A stretch of 64,000 bases of DNA from Halobacteriovorax marinus (GCA_002163155.1 MAAO01000002.1:248001-312000), one strand, 5' to 3'. Positions 27,975 to 36,175 are shown, counted from the first letter of the stretch. Numbers and translations are program-made. Notes: generated from the sequence alone by a model not told the origin.

Positions 27975-28949
27975 TTACTTCTTTCTAAGCCTGATCTCAG
28001 TTCTTATTCCATAAGTCACTTCATCATCTCTATCTTCGTCATCATACATACTGTATCTAACCTCAGGACCAACTCGAATTGAGTCATTAACTTGAATATT
28101 TAATCCAAGTGCTAATTGAGTCATGTGATCTTCAATAAAGTTGATGGCGGCAACAGCTTCACCAAATTTAAAAGTTCTTGAAGCTCCAGCATTTATGGCG
28201 GTGGCATCTCCGTAAGTTGCATGATTGGTGAAAAAGATCCCTTCCGCCCAAAAAGTGTTTCTATCTGTCTTATAAACAGCTCCAATACTAATACGGTCTT
28301 CGTCTTCTCTGTCGTCATGTCCTAGGTGAGCGTAAGAAATATTTCCTTCAAGCCCGTCCATAATCTCTCTAGAGTATCTAATGGCATAAGAGCCAACGGA
28401 CCCAATATCTAGATCACTACTTCCTTCAAGATTTTCAAATACTGAAGCTTGAATTTTTCCAAGAGTCTCTGAATCAAGAGTGACTGTGATCCCAAAAACC
28501 TGATCATAGTTTCTTAGTCCACGAACTGGATTGTTGTGGTGATTTAAGAAACGATCAAAACCTAGACCCATAGGAATTCCTTTCTTACCAATAACTACGG
28601 CAATAGGTTTTCCTCCAATATTTCTAATCTCAACATAGGCATACTTTAAAAATTCTTCCAGCTCTATTGAACTCTCTACACTGTCACCATTTCTTCTGAT
28701 CATTCTATCGAGTTTTAGAGCAATGACTGCTTTAATATTTTCAGAAATAGTTGCAGTAAATTTAATGACTGAACCTTTGATTCTCATATTATCTTGATGA
28801 TCGCCATTTGCATCAGGTTTAAAATAGTTATCAACTCTGATAACGGCCGATACATCTAAGGAATCTCCAAGAGTTTCTCTCTCTTCATTGTTCGCAAATC
28901 CCGTTGCACTTGAAAGTAGTAGGGAAGTTATTAGTAATAATCTCTTCAT
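27975..28949 (-). CDS. Outer-membrane beta-barrel protein (porin-like)
   Basis: A 324-residue protein with a signal peptide ending near GFA-NNE (residue 19). The rest consists of alternating amphipathic strands with acidic turns (DDREDEDRIS, DDEDRDDEVT) and Gly-aromatic periodicity, typical of a 14-16-strand barrel. The C-terminal strand VTYGIRTEIRLRKK ends in Lys rather than the usual Phe. The general porin-like family is inferred from composition; no channel specificity can be read. GGAGAAT precedes the ATG. It stands alone between its terminator and a divergent operon. Confidence 0.75.
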   Translation of the reverse strand: MKRLLLITSLLLSSATGFANNEERETLGDSLDVSAVIRVDNYFKPDANGDHQDNMRIKGSVIKFTATISENIKAVIALKLDRMIRRNGDSVESSIELEEFLKYAYVEIRNIGGKPIAVVIGKKGIPMGLGFDRFLNHHNNPVRGLRNYDQVFGITVTLDSETLGKIQASVFENLEGSSDLDIGSVGSYAIRYSREIMDGLEGNISYAHLGHDDREDEDRISIGAVYKTDRNTFWAEGIFFTNHATYGDATAINAGASRTFKFGEAVAAINFIEDHMTQLALGLNIQVNDSIRVGPEVRYSMYDDEDRDDEVTYGIRTEIRLRKK

Positions 28950-29094
28950 GCCATTCTCCTTTATTTTTTCGTCATGATATTTTTAATGTTCGAGGTACAA
29001 TTGCAAAGGTGGGTTTGACTTGTCAAACAAAAGTTTATGATACATGACAACATATTATAAAATGAATATTGTCTTAATCTTTCCCAATGGTAAG

Positions 29095-29129
29095 TAGCGT
29101 TATCTAGCGTTTTCACACCTTTAACGCTA
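29095..29129. promoter_or_regulatory. Operator-like repeat cluster (TAGCGTT direct and inverted)
   Basis: TAGCGTT occurs at 29095-29101 and again at 29105-29111, ten bases apart, and its inverse AACGCTA at 29123-29129. This places three copies of a 7-mer within 35 bases in the intergenic region between the porin and the plus-strand operon. It is a candidate binding site for an unidentified regulator. Confidence 0.45.
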
Positions 29130-29232
29130 TCAGTATCTGGTCGTAGAATGTATTTTGAAGTAAAATGGAAATCAATTTAAATAGTAATCTAATAAGAACC
29201 TAACAATAAACAAAACTTATCATCTGGTAACA

Positions 29233-29589
29233 ATGAAGCAATTACTCACATACTTTAAACTGCAATATAAATTATTTCTGACTTTGATCCTTTTAGTCAT
29301 TGTCCCTTTAGTTCTAGTTTACCTCTTCTCCCCGTACGAATGGGACAATCTCTATTGGTTGGCGCTCACATTTATTTTTGCTCTCAAAGTTGTTTTCTAC
29401 AAGGAAGCTCCTTTAAAAAAGAAATTGATAGGGGAAGTGAGAGAGAGATTCATTAGTAAGACTGGAAAGGTTCCCTCTAAAATGCAAATTGTAAGGGGAG
29501 TGGACGAAATTATTGTGGCAAGAGATGTTATGCTTGTCTCTGTTGGAGTTTGTGTTTTAATAGTGACTCTATTTTTTGGAAAACTTTAG
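29233..29589 (+). CDS. Small inner-membrane protein, unknown family
   Basis: A 118-residue protein with three hydrophobic segments: two in residues 14-60 (FLTLILLVIVPLVLVYLF and LYWLALTFIFALKVVFY) and one at the C-terminus (VMLVSVGVCVLIVTLFF). A short basic cytoplasmic stretch lies between. No family is recognised. It is first in a two-gene operon with the Gre-like gene, 10 bases downstream. A TATCAT box ends nine bases before the ATG and only GGT could serve as a ribosome site. Confidence 0.6.
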   Translation: MKQLLTYFKLQYKLFLTLILLVIVPLVLVYLFSPYEWDNLYWLALTFIFALKVVFYKEAPLKKKLIGEVRERFISKTGKVPSKMQIVRGVDEIIVARDVMLVSVGVCVLIVTLFFGKL

Positions 29590-29599
29590 GAAGTGAATT

Positions 29600-30079
29600 T
29601 TGAATAAGAAATTAATAATTGAAAAACTCATAGAACAATTAAATGTTGAATTAGATAAAGCTAAAGGCGCTTATGCGACTTCTAAAAACCTCACTCAAGA
29701 TTCTGAATTTAAGGCCGAGAGTAAATGGGATACGAGAAGTATAGAAGCAGGCTATCTAGCGGGGGCTCAAAAGGTTCGTGTTGACGAGTTAGAAATGGAC
29801 GTCAAGATGATTGAGGATCTCGGCGATGAGAAGAATAATAAGAAAAGCACCATTGGGATTGGCTCTCTTGTGGAAATTAATTTAAATGGGAACTCTAAAA
29901 AGTACTTTATAGCACCAACTGCTGGTGGAACAATGATTAATATTGATGGAGAAGTCTTACTTGTGATTTCAGTCTTCTCTCCCATAGGAAACGCCGTGAT
30001 GGATCTTGTTGGTGGCGATTCCTTCGAGTTAGAGATGGGTGGAACTAATAGAGAGTATGAAGTCGTCTCTTTTTGTTAG
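29600..30079 (+). CDS. GreA/GreB-family-like protein
   Basis: A 159-residue protein with the layout of Gre factors: an N-terminal helical coiled coil (residues 1-75, with ESKWDTRSIEAGYLAGAQKVRVDEL, similar to the Gre-type ES..D..E.. YLA.GQ..R..EL) and a C-terminal domain with IGSLVEIN, GGTMINIDG, FSPIGNAVMDLVGGDSFEL. The latter resembles the GreA C-terminal SPLG.AL.G...GD block that binds RNA polymerase. It lacks a clear pair of acidic residues at the coiled-coil tip seen in canonical GreA. Probably a Gre-like transcription factor rather than GreA itself. Convergent with the next gene by a four-base overlap. Confidence 0.7.
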   Translation: MNKKLIIEKLIEQLNVELDKAKGAYATSKNLTQDSEFKAESKWDTRSIEAGYLAGAQKVRVDELEMDVKMIEDLGDEKNNKKSTIGIGSLVEINLNGNSKKYFIAPTAGGTMINIDGEVLLVISVFSPIGNAVMDLVGGDSFELEMGGTNREYEVVSFC

Positions 30080-30810
30080 TAGTAAATATTTAAACTCACT
30101 CCAAGATAATGTGAAGAGTGAGTTTGTTCATACTTTCCTAGGTTCTTATCTTTAAAATCTTTCGAAGAAGTCCAATATCCTTTCCTAAAGTTATAAAACA
30201 CCCCAGGCTTTATGACATCACTGTAGTGATAGAGGAGACCTGCATATATCCATTGCTCGTAAATAGATTTCTCACTAAAGTTCAGAGGAAGGTACGCTTC
30301 ATAGTTTAAAAATAGATTTATAAAAGCAGCACCCTCGTCTAATACGAGATAGGTGACTCCTGGCCTCACTTTTATAGCATCGTGATCATTAAAGAAGTTA
30401 TGCTCATAGGTGAGACGAGTTTCAAAAATATAATTACCAAAGAGTTTCTTATAACCGGCTTCTCCGATAAGAATATTTTCTCCCCGCGAGTTTGTGTCAT
30501 TCCACAACCACTTCATATTTTGCCAAACCCAATCATCGTCGTGTCTTAGACCGTAAGCTCTCTTGTAGAAGATTCCTAGTTTAACATTGTTATGAACTCT
30601 ATATTTAAAACCTAGCTTTAAAGACTTTTCCTTTCTTTCAAGTTCTTCTTGTGACCAATTATATTCAATAAGAGAAGTAATCTTTGGAGTAAATTGGTGA
30701 AAGTGTCTTAGAATGATTTTAGAATTTACTTCAGCTTCGCCCTCTGCAGGAACATTGCCAGCGAGAATAGAAGTACTTAATAGAAATGTAAGAAAGAGTT
30801 TTCTAATCAT
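30076..30810 (-). CDS. Outer-membrane barrel-like protein coupled to a FecR protein
   Basis: A 244-residue exported protein. I choose the ATG at 30810, which overlaps the upstream FecR stop by 8 bases and puts the signal peptide (MIRKLFLTFLLSTSILA) at the N-terminus. The remainder consists of aromatic-rich amphipathic strands (NVKLGIFYKRAYG, YIFETRLTYEHNFF, WIYAGLLYHYSD, PGVFYNFRKGYW) ending in HYLGVSLNIYY, consistent with an outer-membrane beta-barrel of about 10-12 strands. No family is recognised. The coupled FecR protein suggests they act together at the envelope. Confidence 0.65.
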   Translation of the reverse strand: MIRKLFLTFLLSTSILAGNVPAEGEAEVNSKIILRHFHQFTPKITSLIEYNWSQEELERKEKSLKLGFKYRVHNNVKLGIFYKRAYGLRHDDDWVWQNMKWLWNDTNSRGENILIGEAGYKKLFGNYIFETRLTYEHNFFNDHDAIKVRPGVTYLVLDEGAAFINLFLNYEAYLPLNFSEKSIYEQWIYAGLLYHYSDVIKPGVFYNFRKGYWTSSKDFKDKNLGKYEQTHSSHYLGVSLNIYY

Positions 30811-31468
30811 AGTCTTGTCCAAGAATATCTCCGTATGCTTCTTCAATACTTACTGTGTTATCAAGTTTTCCTTTTCTGCGATCAAAGCCCCAGTTTAAAT
30901 TCTTGGTCCATGGAAGACTCTTAGGGGGAGTGACGTTGTTCTTGTCTTTTATGTGAACACCTTCTCCGGCCTTTACTAGCACTTCTTTTTTAGAGCTCTT
31001 TGGTTTTACTGATACGAGTCCTTTATTAACACACATCCATGAATCTTTACTCTTCACTTTTTTTCCGTAGCTTACAAAGAACTGTGTTCCTCGTACGCCC
31101 AAAGATGCCTGTCTTGTTTTAACAATGAACTTATCTTTTTTTATCATTTTATTTTTGATAACTTGAAAGAATGAACTTCCTTTATATAAGCCTGTCTTGG
31201 TAGGGGAGTTTTTATCTTTAGGAACTGAAATTGCGAGTTTACTAAGTTCGTTAAGTTTAATTTTTGAACCATCACTGAGGGATATGACTACGAGAGCTTT
31301 TTTAAAAGTTTCAAAAGTAGATTTATCTTGAATGATAAAATTTTTCTTTACGAGACGTTTTATCTTTCCAACCGTATTTGTAACTTTGCCTTTAACAAAG
31401 ATTACTTTTCCAATATCTCTAGCGGAAGTAGTAGAGATTAAACTCATCATGAGTATGATCTTTAACAT
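30803..31468 (-). CDS. FecR-domain secreted protein (second in the window)
   Basis: A 221-residue protein with a short signal peptide (cleaved near TSA-RDI, residue 16). The FecR domain spans about residues 20-170, with GKVIFVKGKVT, VVISLSDGSKIKLNE, a GSSFFQV strand and the hallmark ASLGVRGTQFFVSYG, then KGLVSVKP and KAGEGVHIKD. It is the second FecR protein here after 11257-12066, with which it shares plan but little sequence. It overlaps the downstream barrel gene by 8 bases. No FecI-type sigma factor is nearby. Confidence 0.8.
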   Translation of the reverse strand: MLKIILMMSLISTTSARDIGKVIFVKGKVTNTVGKIKRLVKKNFIIQDKSTFETFKKALVVISLSDGSKIKLNELSKLAISVPKDKNSPTKTGLYKGSSFFQVIKNKMIKKDKFIVKTRQASLGVRGTQFFVSYGKKVKSKDSWMCVNKGLVSVKPKSSKKEVLVKAGEGVHIKDKNNVTPPKSLPWTKNLNWGFDRRKGKLDNTVSIEEAYGDILGQDYD

Positions 31469-31498
31469 AGCAAAATCCTTTTTTTTATTTAGTATACT

Positions 31499-31810
31499 CT
31501 ACTTCTTTACTTCGAGTTCCTTTTTTAAGGAGAGGAGTTTATCGCTTCTCTTTTCAATGATATCGCTAACAAATTTTTGTAGTGCTTCTCGCAGATAAGG
31601 TTCAAAATCTTTATCTTCACAATTAGTAGTACTAAAGAGATCCATATAGATGCGATGGGTATCTTCACTCACTGAGATGGTGATGGTATTTGGATTGAGT
31701 TGATCTTCTAAGGCCTCTCTGATTACGCCACTGAGCTTTAATCCTCTCTCCATAATGGACTCATAGTAGTCCTTTGGAATGTGAACATTGACTCTCTTCA
31801 TATCATCCAT
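31499..31810 (-). CDS. Ribbon-helix-helix-like DNA-binding protein
   Basis: A 103-residue protein with an N-terminal segment MKRVNVHIPKDYYESIMERG followed by LSGVIREALEDQL, the strand-helix-helix of CopG/MetJ-type repressors. Residues 45-85 repeat the pattern (ITISVSEDTHRIYMDLF ... FEPYLREALQKFVSDI), suggesting two fused half-folds in one chain. The C-terminus is basic and helical. It is encoded divergently from the small gene at 32072-32383, and a cluster of TTGCTCAA repeats lies between them. GGAGAAAG precedes the ATG at 31810. Confidence 0.65.
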   Translation of the reverse strand: MDDMKRVNVHIPKDYYESIMERGLKLSGVIREALEDQLNPNTITISVSEDTHRIYMDLFSTTNCEDKDFEPYLREALQKFVSDIIEKRSDKLLSLKKELEVKK

Positions 31811-31977
31811 TTCTTTCTCCTGTGTATAGCTCTTCGGTAATGAGTAAAAGTAATTAAGTTTTACGTATCACTAGATTGTAACATATTGAAAATATATAGA
31901 CTGTCAGGAAAAGTTGGCGGTTTTTCGGGTTTTTGAAAATGAATGATTGAGTAGGATTGTGCCGTAAGGTGTAGTTA

Positions 31978-32024
31978 TTGCTCAAAATGAGCAAAAGTCT
32001 TTTAATTTGCTCAATCTTGCTCAA
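31978..32024. promoter_or_regulatory. TTGCTCAA repeat cluster, candidate operator
   Basis: TTGCTCAA is found at 31978-31985, 32007-32014 and 32017-32024; the last two are spaced exactly ten bases. TGAGCAA at 31988-31994 is the inverse of the first copy. They lie just upstream of the small gene at 32072 and beside the divergently transcribed ribbon-helix-helix gene, whose product class typically binds such short helically phased repeats. Confidence 0.5.
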
Positions 32025-32071
32025 AAATAGTGCAAGATGGTTTTAACAACAAAACAAACGAGAGGTTGAAA

Positions 32072-32383
32072 ATGAGTGAGCTAATCGAAGACGTTATCCT
32101 TACTGAAAATTGTTTAAGAAAAGCAAGAGAGAGAGGGATTACAATTCGCCAAGTCTTTGAGGCCATCACTTATGGAAGACCTTGGGTCACTGAACTGGGA
32201 GGTTTAAGTTTTTACCATAATGGAATAGAAGTTATTACATGTGCTAGTTTTGAATACGCTATTACCGTCATTGATCACGGGCAAGATCTCACCCACGAAC
32301 TTGCAAGTGTTGATATGGACGTCTCTCCACCTTTACGGATTACTCACGATGTTGTCGAACCCCTAAGTTATATGCTGACGTGA
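32072..32383 (+). CDS. DUF4258-like small protein
   Basis: A 103-residue protein; start chosen at the ATG at 32072, preceded by GAGAGG, rather than the in-frame ATG at 32030. The core ENCLRKARERGITIRQVFEAITYGRPWVTE, a GGLSFYHNGIEVITC strand and YAITVIDHGQD follow the DUF4258 pattern (a helix with ..RGI...V..AI..G, then beta strands). DUF4258 proteins resemble RelE-type toxins in length and fold prediction, and the adjacent divergent ribbon-helix-helix gene would be consistent with a regulatory pair. That is inference only. Followed by a strong terminator. Confidence 0.6.
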   Translation: MSELIEDVILTENCLRKARERGITIRQVFEAITYGRPWVTELGGLSFYHNGIEVITCASFEYAITVIDHGQDLTHELASVDMDVSPPLRITHDVVEPLSYMLT

Positions 32384-32392
32384 GATAAATAG

Positions 32393-32433
32393 ACCCACTG
32401 GCAATAGGGATTTTGCTGGTGGGTTTATTTTTT
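32393..32433 (+). terminator. Intrinsic terminator after the DUF4258-like gene
   Basis: A 12-base-pair stem (acccactggcaa at 32393-32404 pairing with ttgctggtgggt at 32413-32424, two G-U pairs) is followed by TTATTTTTT. It overlaps the end of the convergent kinase gene. Confidence 0.82.
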
Positions 32434-33778
32434 AACTTGCTATCTTTACTTCATTTTCAGCAATGATAGGTATGTTGATAACAAAGCAGGTATTGGGTGA
32501 AGATCTATCAATAGTAATAGTTCCACCGTGATCTGTTACAATGGAATGAGTAATACTCATTCCAAGGCCAGTTCCTTTTCCCACTTCCTTGGTTGTATAG
32601 AAGGGATTAAAAATATTCTTTGCAATATTTGTAGGAATACCACTGCCGGAATCTGTCACTCTCACTTCAAAACTTTTTAAGTCTATTTTTACGTGAATTT
32701 TAATCCACTTGGTTTCAAGTTCTTCAATGGCATCAAAGGAATTATTTAAAATGGCCACTAGTGCTTGTGAAATACGTATATGATGACATAGAAATTCCGC
32801 TTTTTTTGTATCATTATCCATGTCAATAATAATATCAATGCCAGAGGCGTTGTATTTCTCTGTGCAAAGGAAGAGAGAGTCATCTATGAGTTCAGTGAGT
32901 TGGATGTAATTCATTTTGTCTGCTTCATGACTTTGTCTCGCAACAGTGCGCATTCCTTTGATAATTTTAGATATTCTCCTAACTGTTTCATCAACTCTTG
33001 TTAGGGATTTCAAAATAGCTTCTTGATCTATCTTACCATTTTGTATCATTCTTTTAACTGAGCGGGCATTTCCCGAAATGATTGTTAGAGGATTATTTAT
33101 TTCATGTGCGATACCACTGGCCATTTCTCCTAGAGAAGCTAGGCGTGAATTATTAAAGAGCTGAGCTTCTTTATTTGTTATTTCTTCGTGGGTACAATTA
33201 ATTAACCTTCTAAAGAAAAAAGAACCTATCAGGGCCACCATTAAAATCACAGCAAAGAAAGAGAGTAGGTAGCTTATTTTCTTTTGATTAAGAATGGAAA
33301 AATTATTTAACTTCTCCATTCCATTAAGATTGGAATACTCATTCATATTAACTATAAGTAATTTTATTTTCTTTAGCTGAGCAAGTTTTCTTATGATATT
33401 TTTATTTTTGATTTGTAACTTTTTAAATTTAGAAAAATCATTTAAATATGTCATAAAGTCTTTTTTAAGGGGATGATTTTTCAATGAGTCGTTTGAAAAG
33501 TCCTGATTGATTCTGCTAATCTTCTTAATAAGCTCTTGTCGCTCTCTTTTTATTTCTAAACTTTGTTTACTGATTATATTTGTCTCCAAATCAGAAATGG
33601 CTAAAGAGATATTTTGAAAATGTAATCTTGGACTAATAAATTCATTTTGAATATTTAATGAATTCTGAGAAATCTCTGTGATAACGGTACATGTTACCCA
33701 GGCCCCAATACAGATGAGAAAAAAGAATAGAGCAGACATTAACGTGATATATGGACTTAATCTTTTATTACTCTTCAT
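32432..33778 (-). CDS. Membrane sensor histidine kinase, NtrB-type core
   Basis: A 448-residue kinase. A first transmembrane helix is at about residues 12-34 and a second near 168-190, enclosing a 130-residue helical extracytoplasmic sensor with basic heptads. The kinase core has the phospho-acceptor in SGIAHEINNPLTIISGNA (about residue 222), the HINPL version typical of NtrB/ZraS-like kinases, then a HATPase domain with NNSFDAIEE, VTDSGSGIP, NIFNPFYTTKEVGKGTGLGMS. No response regulator is adjacent. Its 3' end lies next to a terminator shared with the convergent gene. Confidence 0.87.
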   Translation of the reverse strand: MKSNKRLSPYITLMSALFFFLICIGAWVTCTVITEISQNSLNIQNEFISPRLHFQNISLAISDLETNIISKQSLEIKRERQELIKKISRINQDFSNDSLKNHPLKKDFMTYLNDFSKFKKLQIKNKNIIRKLAQLKKIKLLIVNMNEYSNLNGMEKLNNFSILNQKKISYLLSFFAVILMVALIGSFFFRRLINCTHEEITNKEAQLFNNSRLASLGEMASGIAHEINNPLTIISGNARSVKRMIQNGKIDQEAILKSLTRVDETVRRISKIIKGMRTVARQSHEADKMNYIQLTELIDDSLFLCTEKYNASGIDIIIDMDNDTKKAEFLCHHIRISQALVAILNNSFDAIEELETKWIKIHVKIDLKSFEVRVTDSGSGIPTNIAKNIFNPFYTTKEVGKGTGLGMSITHSIVTDHGGTITIDRSSPNTCFVINIPIIAENEVKIAS

Positions 33779-33962
33779 ATACCTCCCTTATTTCTTACCA
33801 TTTCCTTATCGTTATTAGTTTCCACTAATTGAGAGATTTTATGAATAATTTCTATTTATTATTTTCTCTATGCTAGAACTAATTACCTGAGCGTTTGAGT
33901 GGGCTACTTTTAAGGGGAATAGGTAAAATATTATATGGAAGTCTATGAAGTAAGTAATTTAG

Positions 33963-34625
33963 CTAGAAAGAAAGTCTCCATCTAGCAAAAGTTAGAACAA
34001 ATCTCTGTACAAGACTCTCAGCATTCATCTGTGAGTCTATTATCCCTCTATTTTCTTCCAATATAGACACATAGTGATCTAAGCTCTCAGTATTTTCTGG
34101 CAGCTCTCCTAAGATACTATTCATAGTCTTGGCCGCATTTTCGAACTCAATACTGATGGGAGTATTCGATGTTCCCGCTATAGTGTATGAGCTGGATACT
34201 TGTCTTAATGTTTCTTTGAAAGATTTCATAAGTTCTTTTGAAGCAGGATGATCAACACTAATGTTGGAAGCATAGGCCCAGGCCTTGATTTTCGTCATTT
34301 GAGAATTATGAGCAAAGAAGGGTACTAGTTTATCAAACTCTACTCCCCATCTTCCGGTTTTAATTTTCACTCCAAGACAAACCAGGTTAAACCCTTCGTC
34401 TTTAGAACTCGTGACTCGTACAGATCTCTGGGCATTTAGAGTCGTTAAGCCGTCCAGATTCTTACACTCGTAATCACATGTGAAGGTCACAACCTTTGGG
34501 AAGGGAGCGGTGAAGTCGTAGGTTAAATATTTCTTAGAGCTTGGATTGGGTAGGCATTCTCCCACCTCTTGTGAGAGGGCAGAGTAGCCTAGCAGACAAA
34601 AAAGTATGAGGGAGAAAAATTTCAT
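33963..34625 (-). CDS. Secreted protein with conserved cysteines, unknown family
   Basis: A 220-residue exported protein with a signal peptide (cleaved near ALS-QEV, residue 18). The mature N-terminus carries four close cysteines (GECLPN, FTCDYECKN) and a fifth in LVCLGVK, so it probably forms disulfides in the periplasm. The middle is a beta-rich segment and the last 70 residues are helical. No family recognised. No ribosome site precedes the ATG. It faces the catalase-like gene divergently across about 137 bases. Confidence 0.65.
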   Translation of the reverse strand: MKFFSLILFCLLGYSALSQEVGECLPNPSSKKYLTYDFTAPFPKVVTFTCDYECKNLDGLTTLNAQRSVRVTSSKDEGFNLVCLGVKIKTGRWGVEFDKLVPFFAHNSQMTKIKAWAYASNISVDHPASKELMKSFKETLRQVSSSYTIAGTSNTPISIEFENAAKTMNSILGELPENTESLDHYVSILEENRGIIDSQMNAESLVQRFVLTFARWRLSF

Positions 34626-34705
34626 GGGTCATTTTTGACATATAAGTTGTGATTAGGCCCATAAATTGAAAAATATTCAAGACTTACAGTATAACTAAAC
34701 TCAAT

Positions 34706-34742
34706 TTGACTTATTGATTGGTTACAATTAGATTGTGCACAA
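34706..34742 (+). promoter_or_regulatory. Promoter and OhrR operator of the catalase-like gene
   Basis: TTGACT (34706-34711), a 17-base spacer and TAGATT (34729-34734) form a promoter. The palindrome TTGTGCACAA at 34733-34742 overlaps the -10 box, the same arrangement as in front of ohrR, so OhrR binding would block it. Confidence 0.75.
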
Positions 34743-34762
34743 CTGAAATAAAGGAAAGAATC

Positions 34763-35698
34763 ATGAAATCACTATTACTCTTAGTTCTGCTCACTAATTC
34801 TGCTATGGCCAATTACCAGGGAAGTCATATTTCCGATGTATGGGAAACGGTACAGGAAAAATCTTATTCTAAACTTCCACAAACAAAAGTGAATATGAAT
34901 CGTCTCACTAAATGGGGAAAGTCTAAACTCGAGCAGTCGGCAAATAGAACAATTAGTAATAGAAGTGACATTCTTCCATATTTTGAAAAACTTGTTCATC
35001 CCAATGGAACTTGTCTCTTAGGAGAGTGGAAAATTGATGAAGATAATATCTATACTGGTTACTTTAAAAAGGGAAGCCAAGGTCTAATCGTTTCAAGGGC
35101 CTCAGTTGCTCTTTCTGACACTAAGAGAGGAAAGAGAAGAAGCTTTGGTCTTGCAGGAAAAATATATCCAACTACAGATATTAATCATAGTGAAAACCTA
35201 GAGACAGCAAACTTCTTCACAATGGATGATCTTGGCGGAACTAAAATTAAGAAATTTTCTCTCACTAAATTAACCAATGAACCTGAACTTTCAGTGAGTC
35301 TTGGTGCGATCTTTCTTATTAGAATGGCGAGATTCGTTTCAAAAGCTTTTACAAATGCAGATAACAATCCAGGTCTTAGACAATTATGGCAAATTTCAAG
35401 TCTTGGTCTAAAGGATGGAGAAGCACAATTGACTCCTATGTGGATGAGACTAAGTGCTGTTAAAGGATTTGAATATAACAGTGAAAAAGACTTTAGAAAT
35501 GAAATCGCTGAAAATATTAAAAGAAATGGTGATATGACTTTTTCTATTGAAGTGGCCGGTACAATGAATGCAGGTAGCGAACAGGTCAAGAGCTTTACTA
35601 AGATTGGAACAATTAAATATACAGAGATTTCAGCGAGTGAAGGTTGTGATCACAGACTACACTTTAATCATCCAAAGCTTAGAGCAGACTTAAACTAA
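34763..35698 (+). CDS. Secreted catalase-superfamily-like protein under OhrR control
   Basis: A 311-residue protein; start chosen at the ATG at 34763 (preceded by AAAGGAAAG), giving a signal peptide cleaved near AMA-NYQ. The body carries the landmarks of the catalase fold: LVHPNGTCLLGEW, with H79 and the glycines matching the distal-His motif VHAxGxGAxG; S-R-A-S (R112) for the RFS motif; and TANFF (N150) for the distal Asn-Pro-x-FF segment. A C-terminal CDHRLHFNHPKL resembles the FNPW region of small catalase-related proteins, but the chain then stops, so the downstream Arg-x-x-x-Tyr that ligates haem in catalases is absent. Either it binds haem differently or has lost peroxidase activity. 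Its promoter carries an OhrR box. Confidence 0.68.
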   Translation: MKSLLLLVLLTNSAMANYQGSHISDVWETVQEKSYSKLPQTKVNMNRLTKWGKSKLEQSANRTISNRSDILPYFEKLVHPNGTCLLGEWKIDEDNIYTGYFKKGSQGLIVSRASVALSDTKRGKRRSFGLAGKIYPTTDINHSENLETANFFTMDDLGGTKIKKFSLTKLTNEPELSVSLGAIFLIRMARFVSKAFTNADNNPGLRQLWQISSLGLKDGEAQLTPMWMRLSAVKGFEYNSEKDFRNEIAENIKRNGDMTFSIEVAGTMNAGSEQVKSFTKIGTIKYTEISASEGCDHRLHFNHPKLRADLN

Positions 35699-36162
35699 TT
35701 CTTATCTTCGTTTACTTTATCATGGAGGTTTGCAAGAACCTCCTTAACACCATCACGAATCTCAATAAAACTATCCATGGTTAAATTTAAGTTACAAAAC
35801 ATTTCCATAGGAATGCTCTCACTCTTCTTTTCTAGGTTTATACCTTTTCTACTAAGAGTAATAAGAACTTCTCGTTCATCATGTGTGGATCTCTTTCTGG
35901 TTAATAATTCCATTGCCTCAAGTCTCTTTAAGAGAGGAGTTAGTGTTCCCGAGTCGAGGTAAAGCCGCGTACCAAGTTCCTTAACTGTGGTGCCTTTGTC
36001 GCTATCTTTACCTTTGGCCTTCCAAAGAAGAGTCATCACAAGAAATTGTGGGTAAGTGAGGCCTATTTTCTTTAAGTAAGGTCTATAAACTTGGGTCATT
36101 AACCTTGAAGCTGTATAGAGGTTAAAGCAGAGGGCATCTTCAATAGAAACTTTTTTAGACAT
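35695..36162 (-). CDS. ohrR: OhrR-type MarR family organic peroxide sensor
   Basis: A 155-residue MarR-family repressor; the ATG at 36162 is chosen because AAAGGA lies before it. The sequence follows OhrR closely: the reactive cysteine is in EDALCFNLYTASR, aligned with Cys15 of Bacillus OhrR, then YRPYLKKIGLTYPQFLVMTLLW, TVKELGTRLYLDSGTLTPLLKRLE as the recognition helix, and RKRSTHDEREVLITL as the wing. Organic peroxide oxidises the Cys and releases the protein from DNA. No ohr peroxidase gene is adjacent; the probable target is the convergent-strand neighbour at 34763. Two operator copies lie in its own promoter, so it is autoregulated. Confidence 0.88.
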   Translation of the reverse strand: MSKKVSIEDALCFNLYTASRLMTQVYRPYLKKIGLTYPQFLVMTLLWKAKGKDSDKGTTVKELGTRLYLDSGTLTPLLKRLEAMELLTRKRSTHDEREVLITLSRKGINLEKKSESIPMEMFCNLNLTMDSFIEIRDGVKEVLANLHDKVNEDKN

Positions 36163-36175
36163 ATTGTAATCCTTT

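Noticed and set aside
35185-35589. 134-codon minus-strand frame inside the catalase-like gene
   Set aside because: Shadow frame; the plus-strand reading has the signal peptide, ribosome site, promoter and family motifs.
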